The position numbers were made by a program, and so were the translations under genes. A model generated the notes under the pieces. It ran no database searches. It was not told the DNA's origin and worked only from the letters and a program-made list of their open reading frames with translations. Of a stretch of DNA of 17,410 nt, positions 1 to 6,468 are shown one piece after another. Numbering within the stretch: position 1 is the first letter of the stretch; each line of letters opens with the position of its first letter. The DNA is from Alphaproteobacteria bacterium UBA6038 (GTDB lineage: Bacteria > Pseudomonadota > Alphaproteobacteria > Micropepsales > Micropepsaceae), in the NCBI GenBank assembly GCA_002429315.1, contig DIZC01000048.1:13141-30550 (forward strand), given 5' to 3'.

Positions 1-1307
1 GCGTCGAGCGCCACGATCATGCCGGCCAGCGACAGCATCGTGGACACCGCAATCGCAATGCCGAACAGGCCCGCGAGCAGGTAGGTTGAGATGATGCCGA
101 CGCAGATGACGAGTGCCGGAAGCGCGGTGGACTCCATCGAGATCGCGAGGCCTTGAATGACGTTCGTGCCGTGGCCGGTGATGGAAGCCCGCGCGATGAC
201 ATTGACCGGCCGCCGTCCGGTGCCGGTGTAGTATTCCGTGATCCACACGATGGCGCCGGTGACCGCGAGGCCGATGACGCCGCAATAGAATAGATCCATG
301 CCGGTGTAGGCGCGGCCGGTTTCAGTGAGCAGCGTCGTGTGCAGGCCGACGATCCAGTCGGTAAGCGGGTAAAGCGCAATCAGCGACAGGAGGCCGGTCG
401 CAATGACGCCTTTATACAGCGCGCCCATGATGTTGTTGCCGGAGCCGAGCCGCACGAAGAACGTGCCAATGATCGAGGTCACGATGCAGGTGCCGGCGAT
501 GGTGAGCGGAAAGAGCATGAGCGCGGATTTGGTCGCGCCGGTGAAATAGATCGAGGCGAGAACCATGGTGGCCACGGTGGTGACGGCGAAGGTTTCGAAC
601 AGGTCGGCCGCCATGCCGGCGCAGTCGCCCACATTGTCGCCGACATTGTCGGCGATGGTGGCCGGGTTGCGTGGATCGTCCTCCGGAATGCCGGCTTCCA
701 CCTTGCCGACCATATCGCCGCCCACGTCGGCGCCTTTGGTGAAGATGCCGCCGCCAAGGCGTGCGAAGATCGAAATCAGCGACGCGCCGAAGCCGAGTGC
801 CACCAGCGCGTTGGTGACGATGCGGCCTTGCGCTTCGTCGTCGATGTCCAGGCCGAGACCGTAGCGCAGGAACGCGTAGTAGCCGGCCACGCCCAGGAGG
901 CCGAGCCCAACCACCAGCATCCCGGTCACCGCGCCTGAGCGGAAGGCGAGCGACAGCCCCGAGGCGAGTCCATGGCGCGCCGCTTCCGCCGTGCGCACAT
1001 TGGCGCGCACGGATACGTTCATGCCGATGTAGCCGGCCAGGCCCGAAAATGCGGCACCGATGAAGTAGCCGACCGCCACCTGCCAGCCGAAGATGAGGAA
1101 CGCGATGATGAAAATCACCACGCCGACAATCGCGACGGTGGTGTATTGGCGGTTGAGATAGGCCCCCGCGCCCTCCTGAATCGCGGCCGCGATCTCCTGC
1201 ATTCGGGCGGTGCCCGCGCTCTGCCGCAAGACCGACGCAATGGTCAGCCCCCCATACACCAGGGCCAGAATGCCGCAGGCCAACACCAGTAACAGCTGAA
1301 CGCTCAT
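1..1307 (-). CDS. hppA: Membrane-bound proton-translocating pyrophosphatase (H+-PPase), 3' end outside the window
   Basis: This integral membrane enzyme hydrolyses pyrophosphate and pumps protons across the inner membrane. About 435 N-terminal codons are visible; the family is usually near 700 residues, so the C-terminal part lies beyond position 1. The start is the ATG at 1307, preceded by a strong purine-rich site (GAGGAGAGG on the minus strand). The first transmembrane helix begins at once (SVQLLLVLACGILALVYGG). The substrate-binding signature is complete near residues 185-230: GGGIFTKGADVGGDMVGK, then the acidic EDDPRNPATIADNVGDNVGD block that binds Mg-PPi. A further conserved segment, GTNVIQGLAISMESTALP, follows. 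The residue that separates potassium-dependent from potassium-independent pumps lies past the visible end, so the subtype cannot be read here. It lies downstream of thiL on the same strand after a 204-bp gap, so it probably has its own promoter. Confidence 0.96.
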   Translation of the reverse strand, partial: MSVQLLLVLACGILALVYGGLTIASVLRQSAGTARMQEIAAAIQEGAGAYLNRQYTTVAIVGVVIFIIAFLIFGWQVAVGYFIGAAFSGLAGYIGMNVSVRANVRTAEAARHGLASGLSLAFRSGAVTGMLVVGLGLLGVAGYYAFLRYGLGLDIDDEAQGRIVTNALVALGFGASLISIFARLGGGIFTKGADVGGDMVGKVEAGIPEDDPRNPATIADNVGDNVGDCAGMAADLFETFAVTTVATMVLASIYFTGATKSALMLFPLTIAGTCIVTSIIGTFFVRLGSGNNIMGALYKGVIATGLLSLIALYPLTDWIVGLHTTLLTETGRAYTGMDLFYCGVIGLAVTGAIVWITEYYTGTGRRPVNVIARASITGHGTNVIQGLAISMESTALPALVICVGIISTYLLAGLFGIAIAVSTMLSLAGMIVALD

Positions 1308-1511
1308 CGCCTCTCCTCAAATCGATTGTGCGGATCATAGAGCCCGCGAGACACGCGCGAGTGTCCGAAGTGCCTGTGCGCCGACCGGCGCAAGGCGGCG
1401 GAACATGCCAAAACCCCTATCGGGACGCAACGCTCGCGTCTGGGACCTTTTCGCCCAAGCCGCGGCTTAGCGGCGGGTCAATTCGGGAATTCGGCGTGGT
1501 TGTGTCCTCGG
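1308..1511 (-). promoter_or_regulatory. Gap between thiL and hppA with a weak promoter candidate for hppA
   Basis: This 204-bp stretch carries no convincing gene. On the minus strand a TATGAT hexamer (1339-1334, five of six matches to TATAAT) lies 27 bp before the hppA start, but no good -35 box is at the right distance. A short inverted repeat (GACAC at 1350-1354, GTGTC at 1361-1365) lies where the -35 region would be. Nearer thiL, a perfect 12-bp palindrome AAGCCGCGGCTT (1457-1468) could form a hairpin after the thiL stop, but no T-run follows it on the minus strand, so a classic intrinsic terminator is not shown. Confidence 0.3.
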
Positions 1512-2504
1512 TCAGAAGTGGACGTAGCCTGGCCGATCGATCGGAATTTGCCGGCGGTTGGCATCCAGCAGCACGGCGCCCTCGCCTGCCGTGGCCAGGC
1601 CGATTTGGGTGATCGGTACGCCAGCGCTGGTGGCCAAGCCGAGTACCGCATCGCCATGTTCGGGCGGTGCGGTAAAGGCGATCTCGTAATCGTCCCCGGC
1701 TGTGGCCGCCCGAACAATCCTGTCCATGCGATCCGGCCACACCGACGCAAGTGCCGCCGACAGCGGCAAGCGCTCTGCCTCCACGTCAATCCGAACGCCG
1801 GATGTCTCGGCGATGTGCCCCAGATCAGCAATCAGCCCGTCAGAAACATCAATGGAAGCAGACGCCAGGCCCAATAACGCGTGGCCCAGGGCAATCCGCG
1901 GCTGCGGTACCTGGAACCGGCCGACGAGAAACGCGCGATGGTGTTCTTGCAGCGCTGCACCGCCGTCTTTCAGGCAGACGAGTCCGCCGCCAGAATCGCC
2001 GATGGTGCCGGAGACGAAAACGATATCGCCCGGTCTCGCGCCGGTGCGCCGCAGCATCGCGCCCGCCGGGACATGGCCGAATGCTGTGATGGCGATCGTG
2101 ACCGGGCCGGGTGTGGTGGTGGTATCGCCGCCGAGCAGCGAAACGCCGAATGCGCGCTGGTCGTCGTGCAGCCCGCCGGCAAACGCCCTCAGCCACGACA
2201 TTTCAATCCTTGCGGGAAGAGACAGCGCCAAGAGGTATCCCGCCGGCGCACAGCCCTTCGCAGCAAGATCGGAGAGACTGACCCGCAAAGCCTTCTTCGC
2301 GATCAGGTCTGCGGGATCCCCGGCGAAGAAGTGCACGCCTTCCACCAGCGCATCGGTCGTCGCCACAAGGTCATGACCGGCGGGCGGCGTGACGATTGCG
2401 GCATCGTCGGTAAGGCCAAACGCACCCGGCGCATCGGCGAGCGGCGCGAACAACTCGGCGATCAGCGCGAATTCGCCGGGCCGCTCAGAAGCGGAGTTCG
2501 TCAT
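1512..2504 (-). CDS. thiL: Thiamine-monophosphate kinase
   Basis: ThiL phosphorylates thiamine monophosphate with ATP to give thiamine diphosphate, the last step of cofactor synthesis, in the cytoplasm. The 330-residue product has the family's AIR-synthase-like fold. Visible motifs are the N-terminal TDDAA (residues 32-36), TTDALVEGVHF (49-59), SLSDLAAKG (76-84), LLGGDTTTTPG (123-133), TIGDSGGGL (167-175), IDVSDGLIADLGH (218-230) and AGDDYEIAF (269-277); the aspartates bind Mg-nucleotide. The frame stays open up to an ATG at 2567, but I chose the ATG at 2504 because it begins just before the conserved GEFALI segment, has GGGGAAG upstream, and overlaps the nusB stop by only 20 bp. It is the last gene of the ribH-nusB-thiL set and is probably translationally coupled. 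Confidence 0.95.
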   Translation of the reverse strand: MTNSASERPGEFALIAELFAPLADAPGAFGLTDDAAIVTPPAGHDLVATTDALVEGVHFFAGDPADLIAKKALRVSLSDLAAKGCAPAGYLLALSLPARIEMSWLRAFAGGLHDDQRAFGVSLLGGDTTTTPGPVTIAITAFGHVPAGAMLRRTGARPGDIVFVSGTIGDSGGGLVCLKDGGAALQEHHRAFLVGRFQVPQPRIALGHALLGLASASIDVSDGLIADLGHIAETSGVRIDVEAERLPLSAALASVWPDRMDRIVRAATAGDDYEIAFTAPPEHGDAVLGLATSAGVPITQIGLATAGEGAVLLDANRRQIPIDRPGYVHF

Positions 2505-2979
2505 CCGACGGGGCTTCCCCGAATTCGCCGGCGCGCTTGGTGTGCGCCACGCGATCGAGCAGCGCATTCACGAACGCCGGCTCCTCGCCGGTAAAGAATG
2601 CGTGCGCGATCTCGAGATATTCATCGATCACGACCTTTGCCGGCACGTCCTTTCGCGCCACAAGTTCGTAAATCCCGGCGCGGAGAATCGCGCGCAGGAT
2701 GGAATCGATGCGCTGCAGCCTCCATTTTTCGGAAAGCCCCTGCGCAATGGCGCGGTCGATCTCGGTCTGATGATGCGGAACCCCGCACACCAGATCGGTG
2801 AAAAAGTTCGGATCGGGCTCGCTTTCGCCCGGGCCGATTTCGGCGAAGCGGTGCTCGCGAAACTCCTGCGTGACCGAGTCCGCGTCGTTACCGGTCAGCT
2901 CCATTTGGTAAATTGCCTGGACCGCCGCAAGCCGCGCTGCCCTGCGTCCAGAATGTCCATTGGCCCGCTGCAACGACAT
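2485..2979 (-). CDS. nusB: Transcription antitermination factor NusB
   Basis: NusB binds boxA RNA with NusE (ribosomal protein S10) and supports antitermination on rRNA operons. The 164-residue all-helical protein shows the family pattern: RRAARLAAVQAIYQMEL near the N-terminus, IDRAIAQGLSEKWRLQRID in the middle, then LRAILRAGIYELVA, VPAKVVIDEYLEIAHAFF and EEPAFVNALLDRVA. The frame is open to an ATG at 3027 inside ribH, but the ATG at 2979 forms a TGATG junction with the ribH stop, a typical translational coupling site, so that start is preferred. The C-terminal tail is acidic (PSDDELRF). Its place between ribH and thiL is common in proteobacteria. Confidence 0.95.
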   Translation of the reverse strand: MSLQRANGHSGRRAARLAAVQAIYQMELTGNDADSVTQEFREHRFAEIGPGESEPDPNFFTDLVCGVPHHQTEIDRAIAQGLSEKWRLQRIDSILRAILRAGIYELVARKDVPAKVVIDEYLEIAHAFFTGEEPAFVNALLDRVAHTKRAGEFGEAPSDDELRF

Positions 2980-3428
2980 CAGCCGCGCGCCCCGAGCCGC
3001 GCGCGCACGTTGATCAGTGCAAGACACGCGCGCGCCGCATCGCCGCCCTTATCCAGCTGGTCGCGCGCTGCCCGCGCCAGCGCCTGCTCTTCGCTTTCGA
3101 CCGTCAGGATGCCGTTGCCGATGCAAAGATGCTGCCCGAGAGCAAGGTCCATCAACCCACGCGCCGATTGAGTTGCCACGATCTCGAAATGACAGGTCTC
3201 GCCACGGATCACACAGCCGAGCGCCACATAGCCGTCGAACGGCATTGCGTCGTCTTGGCCGACGCGGGCGGCAAAAGCGATGGCCGGCGGGATTTCCAGA
3301 GCGCCGGGCACGGTGATGCGCTCAAACCGCGCGCCTGCGGCTTCGAGGGCCGCGGTGCTCCCGTCAAGCAGCGCGTCCGAAATGTGCCCGTAGAACCGGC
3401 CTTCCACGATCAGGATGCGCGGGTTCAT
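2979..3428 (-). CDS. ribH: 6,7-dimethyl-8-ribityllumazine synthase
   Basis: RibH condenses 3,4-dihydroxy-2-butanone 4-phosphate with 5-amino-6-ribitylaminouracil to make the lumazine precursor of riboflavin. The protein has 149 residues, normal for the family. The substrate-binding aromatic loop is present as EGRFYGHISDALL (9-21), followed by PGALEIPPA (41-49). The catalytic segment ALGCVIRGETCHFEIVA (69-85) carries the expected histidine at 80, and GNGILTVESEEQA (104-116) is the C-terminal signature. The start ATG at 3428 overlaps the stop of an upstream orphan frame as ATGA, with GAAGG about six bases before it. No ribD, ribE or ribBA lies beside it, which is unusual in this neighbourhood. 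No FMN riboswitch-like element was recognised upstream. Confidence 0.96.
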   Translation of the reverse strand: MNPRILIVEGRFYGHISDALLDGSTAALEAAGARFERITVPGALEIPPAIAFAARVGQDDAMPFDGYVALGCVIRGETCHFEIVATQSARGLMDLALGQHLCIGNGILTVESEEQALARAARDQLDKGGDAARACLALINVRARLGARG

Positions 3429-3550
3429 GACGCCTTCACCTTGCGCAGTCCGCGAATGGGATGCGTGCCGACGAGCGCCTGCCTGAGACTGGTAAGCTTG
3501 CGGTAGGCATGGAGCCTCTTTACGCCCTGGAAGCGCTGCTTTCCAGCGGA
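3425..3550 (-). pseudogene. Possible C-terminal remnant of a gene once upstream of ribH
   Basis: A reading frame of 41 codons runs from just after a TGA (3553-3551) to a TGA that overlaps the ribH start as ATGA. It has no ATG or GTG start of its own. The peptide is basic and protein-like (for example KRLHAYRKLTSLRQALVGTH, then a tail ending RKVKAS). Upstream of the TGA the same frame stays open for more than 90 codons but is low in hydrophobic structure. A four-base stop/start overlap is what a real upstream operon gene would leave behind, so a degraded or truncated gene is plausible. I do not recognise the family and it does not resemble the C-terminus of RibD, RibE or RibBA as I know them. 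Chance remains possible. Confidence 0.3.
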
Positions 3551-3731
3551 TCAGCGCCCAGCCGAGCCACCTTGCGCACGAAGGCTGAAGACGCGATCCA
3601 AATCCCGCGGTTTCGCCGGGCGGCAGCTTCGCCCTGCGTTAACCGTGCGATCGGCAACTTCGCCGCCACCGCTGTGTTCCATTTCCAGCGTGGCGAGGCT
3701 ATAATGATGCCTCGGTCCAACGGGGGAAATC
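3429..3731. other. 303-bp stretch between ribH and the exported-protein gene
   Basis: No complete gene is convincing here. It holds the possible ribH-upstream remnant (3425-3550, minus) and the promoter of the plus-strand gene at 3732. Frames open on both strands, such as the plus-strand one from 3461, are R-, A- and S-rich and match nothing I recognise. I see no riboswitch fold, tRNA or terminator with a T-run. This is where ribD and ribE often lie in related genomes. Confidence 0.5.
3694..3726 (+). promoter_or_regulatory. Promoter with inverted repeat around TATAAT, and Shine-Dalgarno site
   Basis: A perfect TATAAT (3700-3705) lies 26 bp before the ATG at 3732. It sits inside an inverted repeat with six-base perfect arms, CGAGGC (3694-3699) and GCCTCG (3709-3714), so a repressor binding there would cover the -10 box. 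The -35 region is poor (TTCCAT at 3677-3682 with 17-bp spacing). A clear ribosome-binding site, GGGGGA (3722-3727), lies five bases before the start codon. Confidence 0.5.
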
Positions 3732-4295
3732 ATGTTCGATTCATTCGGCCTGTTCCGGCGCTCCGGAGTATTCCTTTCCGCCCTTTGTATGGTGGGCATT
3801 GGCTTTCCGGCTGCAGCCCAAGAGGCTGGCACTTACAGCGGACAGACGGCGGACGGAAACCCAATCAGCTTTTCCCTTGGCAGCGATCCCAACACCGGAA
3901 AATTGGAATTGACCAGCCTGAACGTCACCTTCAAGGCGCAGTGCGCTGCGACCGGGACCTCCGTCACCAAGGGGTATTACATCGGCCTTGCGACGGGCAC
4001 CGATGTCCGTAAGGGAAAGGTGTCGTACGTCTACAGCGCCGACCCACAAATCTACATCAGCACCGCGATCGATTTTCCCAACAAGACGACAGCGAGCGGC
4101 AGCACCGGCAGCCGCATTGCGTTGCTGATTCCCGGCAGCCCGCCCAGCAAGGCGCAACTCTGCGTGTCGCAACGCCAGGCGTTCCAGGCAGCGTTCCAGA
4201 CCGCAGGCCCTGCGCCCGAAAGCATCTTTGACAGCACCCCGACCGTGCAGTGGTCATCGAAAGGCGTGGTCCATCAGATCACCAAGGACCGTTAG
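3732..4295 (+). CDS. Small exported protein of unknown function
   Basis: I do not recognise a named family. The 187-residue product has a typical Sec signal peptide: basic FRRS, a hydrophobic stretch VFLSALCMVGIGF, and an alanine-rich cleavage zone (PAAAQ) near residues 26-30. The mature part starts GTYSGQTADGNPISFSLG and is rich in Thr, Ser, Gly and alternating hydrophobics, suggesting a beta-sheet periplasmic or secreted domain. It has two cysteines (71 and 144) that could form a disulfide. It stands alone on the plus strand between minus-strand ribH and nrdR, has its own promoter, and its TAG stop lies inside a palindrome shared with the nrdR stop. It may be a local insertion that displaced the usual riboflavin genes. 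Coding status is supported by the start, signal peptide and promoter; function is unknown. Confidence 0.75.
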   Translation: MFDSFGLFRRSGVFLSALCMVGIGFPAAAQEAGTYSGQTADGNPISFSLGSDPNTGKLELTSLNVTFKAQCAATGTSVTKGYYIGLATGTDVRKGKVSYVYSADPQIYISTAIDFPNKTTASGSTGSRIALLIPGSPPSKAQLCVSQRQAFQAAFQTAGPAPESIFDSTPTVQWSSKGVVHQITKDR

Positions 4296-4310
4296 CCGCG
4301 GCTAGTCCTT
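4284..4310. terminator. Shared hairpin over the convergent stop codons
   Basis: A perfect 12-bp palindrome TAGCCGCGGCTA (4293-4304) contains the TAG stop of the plus-strand gene (4293-4295) and the TAG stop of minus-strand nrdR (4304-4302). Outer arms AAGGAC (4284-4289) and GTCCTT (4305-4310) extend the pairing, with a three-base bulge on one side. Neither side has a clear U-run, so its role as a bidirectional terminator or transcript-end stabiliser is inferred. Confidence 0.4.
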
Positions 4311-4760
4311 GTCGCCCTCGAGCGAGCCGATCAGCTCCTCGAAATCCTTGGTCTCGCGAAAATTCTTGTAGACCGACGCAAAACGCACGTACGCAACCTT
4401 GTCGAGGCTCGCCAGCGCCTGCATCACGAGCTCGCCGATCATCGTGGACGGAATCTCGTTCTCCCCCATGCTTTCAAGCCGGCGCACGATGCCGGTAACC
4501 ATGCGGTCGACGCGTTCGGGTTCCACGGGCCGTTTTCGCAAAGCATGCGAGATCGAACGCTCCAGCTTGTCGCGCTCGAACGGTTCGCGCCGCCCGCTCT
4601 TCTTCACCACGATCAGTTCGCGGAGCTGAACGCGCTCGAAAGTGGTGAATCGTCCACCGCAGGCGGGGCAATGCCGCCGCCGCCGGATGGCCGAATTGTC
4701 TTCGCTCGGGCGACTATCCTTCACCTGGCTGTCTTCGTGTCCGCAAAACGGGCAGCGCAT
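4302..4760 (-). CDS. nrdR: Transcriptional repressor NrdR of ribonucleotide reductase genes
   Basis: NrdR senses ATP/dATP and represses ribonucleotide reductase operons by binding NrdR boxes. The 152-residue protein is full length. An N-terminal zinc ribbon has the pairs C3/C6 (MRCPFCGHED) and C31/C34 (CPACGGRF), followed by the ATP-cone domain at about residues 46-136, including VVKKSGRREPFERDKLERSI and YVRFASVYKNF. The start ATG at 4760 is fixed by the family's invariant MRCPFC beginning. The same frame stays open upstream through glyA to 5633, but that is an out-of-frame shadow of glyA. It lies 17 bp downstream of glyA on the same strand, the usual glyA-nrdR pairing. ribD, the usual next gene, is missing. 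Confidence 0.97.
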   Translation of the reverse strand: MRCPFCGHEDSQVKDSRPSEDNSAIRRRRHCPACGGRFTTFERVQLRELIVVKKSGRREPFERDKLERSISHALRKRPVEPERVDRMVTGIVRRLESMGENEIPSTMIGELVMQALASLDKVAYVRFASVYKNFRETKDFEELIGSLEGDKD

Positions 4761-4777
4761 GAACGGAATTCCTTTGC

Positions 4778-6079
4778 CTATGGATAGATCGGAAAGCGGC
4801 CGCACAAGTCGAGCACACGCCCGCGAATTTCCGCTTCGACGGCGCCATTGCCGGCCTCGCCTTCCCGCGCCACGGCGTCCACAACTTCCGCGATCCAGCG
4901 GCCGATTTCCTGGAACTCCGCCGGTCCGAAGCCGCGTGTGGTGCCCGCTGGCGAGCCCAGGCGAATGCCCGATGTGATCGCCGGTTTTTCGGTGTCGAAC
5001 GGAATCGCGTTCTTGTTGCAGGTGATGAAGGCGCGATCCAGCGCCTTCTCGGCGGCGCGGCCCGTCGCCGTCTTCGGCCGCAAATCGACCAGCATGACGT
5101 GGGTGTCGGTGCCGCCGGAAACGATGTCCAGGCCTTCCGACTGGAGCGCGGCGGCCAATGCTTTCGCGTTCTCCACGATCGCGCGGGCGTAAAGCTTGAA
5201 GTCGGGCCGCAGGGCCTCGCCCAACGCAACCGCCTTGGCCGCGATCACATGCATGAGCGGACCGCCTTGCAGGCCGGGAAACACCGCGGAATTGATCTTC
5301 TTCCCCAGCTCGGGATCGCGCGACAGGATCATGCCGCCGCGGGGCCCGCGCAACGTCTTGTGCGTGGTGGTGGTCACGACATGGGCGTGCTCGAGCGGGT
5401 TGGGGTGCACGCCGCCGGCCACCAGCCCTGCAAAATGCGCCATGTCCACCATGAAGATCGCGCCGATCGAATCGGCGACTTCGCGGAAGGCACGGAAATC
5501 GATGATCCGCGAATAGGCAGAGCCGCCCGCGATGATCAGCTTCGGGCGGTGCGCGCGCGCGACCGATGCGACCTCGTCCATATCGATGCGGTGATCGTCG
5601 CGCCGGACGCCATAGGATACCGGCTTGAACCATTTGCCGGACTGATTGACGGGAGAGCCGTGGGTCAGGTGTCCGCCTGCCGCGAGGTCCAGCCCCATGA
5701 ACGTGTCTCCGGGCTGCAGCAGCGCGAAGAACACGGCCTGATTCGCCTGTGCGCCGGAATGCGGCTGGACATTTGCGAAATCACATTGGAAGAGCCGCCT
5801 GGCGCGCTCGATCGCAAGTTCTTCCGCCACGTCGACATATTCGCAGCCGCCGTAATAGCGCCGGCCGGGATAGCCTTCGGCATATTTGTTGGTGAGGACG
5901 GAGCCTTGAGCCTCAAGCACCGCGCGGGAGACGATATTTTCCGAGGCGATCAGTTCGATTTTCTGCTGCTGGCGCTGAAGCTCGTCGGTTATCGCTTGGG
6001 CGATGCCGGGGTCCGAATCGGACAAGTCCCGCGTAAAAAAGCCGGCGCTGCGCGTTTCGCCTGTCTTCCATGCTTCCAT
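4778..6079 (-). CDS. glyA: Serine hydroxymethyltransferase
   Basis: GlyA converts serine and tetrahydrofolate into glycine and 5,10-methylene-tetrahydrofolate, using PLP. The 433-residue product aligns over its whole length with the family. Motifs include ELIASENIVSRAVLEAQGS (42-60), NKYAEGYPGRRYYGG (64-78), NVQPHSGAQANQAV (103-116), VDMAHFAGLVAGG (211-223) and the PLP-lysine segment TTTTHKTLRGPRGG with Lys241. The start ATG at 6079 has only a weak purine-rich site (GGGG about 15 bases upstream). nrdR follows at 17 bp, likely in the same transcript. Its glycine product is a substrate of HemA, encoded about 850 bp away on the same strand. Confidence 0.98.
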   Translation of the reverse strand: MEAWKTGETRSAGFFTRDLSDSDPGIAQAITDELQRQQQKIELIASENIVSRAVLEAQGSVLTNKYAEGYPGRRYYGGCEYVDVAEELAIERARRLFQCDFANVQPHSGAQANQAVFFALLQPGDTFMGLDLAAGGHLTHGSPVNQSGKWFKPVSYGVRRDDHRIDMDEVASVARAHRPKLIIAGGSAYSRIIDFRAFREVADSIGAIFMVDMAHFAGLVAGGVHPNPLEHAHVVTTTTHKTLRGPRGGMILSRDPELGKKINSAVFPGLQGGPLMHVIAAKAVALGEALRPDFKLYARAIVENAKALAAALQSEGLDIVSGGTDTHVMLVDLRPKTATGRAAEKALDRAFITCNKNAIPFDTEKPAITSGIRLGSPAGTTRGFGPAEFQEIGRWIAEVVDAVAREGEAGNGAVEAEIRGRVLDLCGRFPIYP

Positions 6080-6468
6080 GAGCCCATAACCCCGATCTAT
6101 CGCGGTCCACCCCTATCGCTTTACCAGATATAGCACCAGAGGGCCGAAACCGTTCTGTTGTGCAACCCTGCCGCCTAAAGCAGCCCGGGCGTTGGCAAAT
6201 TAATCATGCAATCCGCAGACGCTGTTGGGTGTAACGAGGAAAATATTGTCGATTATCTACTTGCGGTTGAATTGAGACGTGAAACTGATCAGAACTACCG
6301 AAATACAAATCTCCCGGCTCTTTGCGTCTCGACATCGGCTGCGCCAAGAGATCACGGATGCGGCAGCACCACACCGGGCGCGATTGACTTCCATTCCGGT
6401 TTGACTTGCCGTCGAAGCGAATTATACGATTGCCGAATAAGCTAATACGCAAATCGAAGGGACCTGAA
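6080..6468. promoter_or_regulatory. 389-bp divergent control region between glyA and mucR
   Basis: No convincing gene lies here; short plus-strand frames such as 6206-6445 lack a good start and resemble nothing known. The stretch is clearly more AT-rich than its surroundings (for example AAATTAATCATGCAAT near 6198 and AAAATATTGTCGATTATC near 6240). MucR/Ros proteins typically bind AT-rich sites with spaced T-A steps, and mucR genes are often self-regulated, so binding here is reasonable but inferred. The glyA side has a weak minus-strand TATATC (near 6127) as a possible -10. The mucR-side promoter is listed separately. Confidence 0.45.
6401..6462 (+). promoter_or_regulatory. Promoter and Shine-Dalgarno site of mucR
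   Basis: A TTGACT box (6401-6406, five of six to TTGACA) is followed after 16 bp by TATACG (6423-6428), with an alternative TACGAT at 6425. Together they make a credible housekeeping promoter about 40 bp before mucR. A second TTGACTT lies exactly 17 bp upstream (6384-6390) as a tandem repeat of the -35 box. AAGGGA (6457-6462) is a good ribosome-binding site six bases before the ATG at 6469 and decides that start. Confidence 0.5.

Noticed and set aside
339..1338. Long frames on both strands overlapping hppA (339-938 plus, 412-1338 minus)
   Set aside because: The hppA frame encodes the full pyrophosphatase signature; the others have no recognisable content.
3429..3731. Possible FMN riboswitch before ribH
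   Set aside because: The conserved RFN blocks were not found on either strand, and the ATGA overlap suggests ribH was translated as part of a longer transcript.
3461..4012. 183-codon plus-strand frame before and across the exported-protein gene
   Set aside because: It lacks a good ribosome-binding site and overlaps in another frame a gene with promoter, Shine-Dalgarno site and signal peptide.
4302..5633. 443-codon minus-strand frame that includes nrdR and runs into glyA
   Set aside because: Only the part from 4760 matches NrdR. The upstream part is the other frame of glyA, with Arg- and Gly-rich composition and no recognisable domain.
5099..6133. 344-codon plus-strand frame opposite glyA
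   Set aside because: It lies fully antisense to a well-conserved gene, is His/Arg/Gly-rich and shows no family motif; long antisense frames are common in GC-rich DNA.
6206..6445. 79-codon plus-strand frame in the glyA-mucR gap
   Set aside because: No ribosome-binding site, no family resemblance, and it covers the likely mucR promoter.
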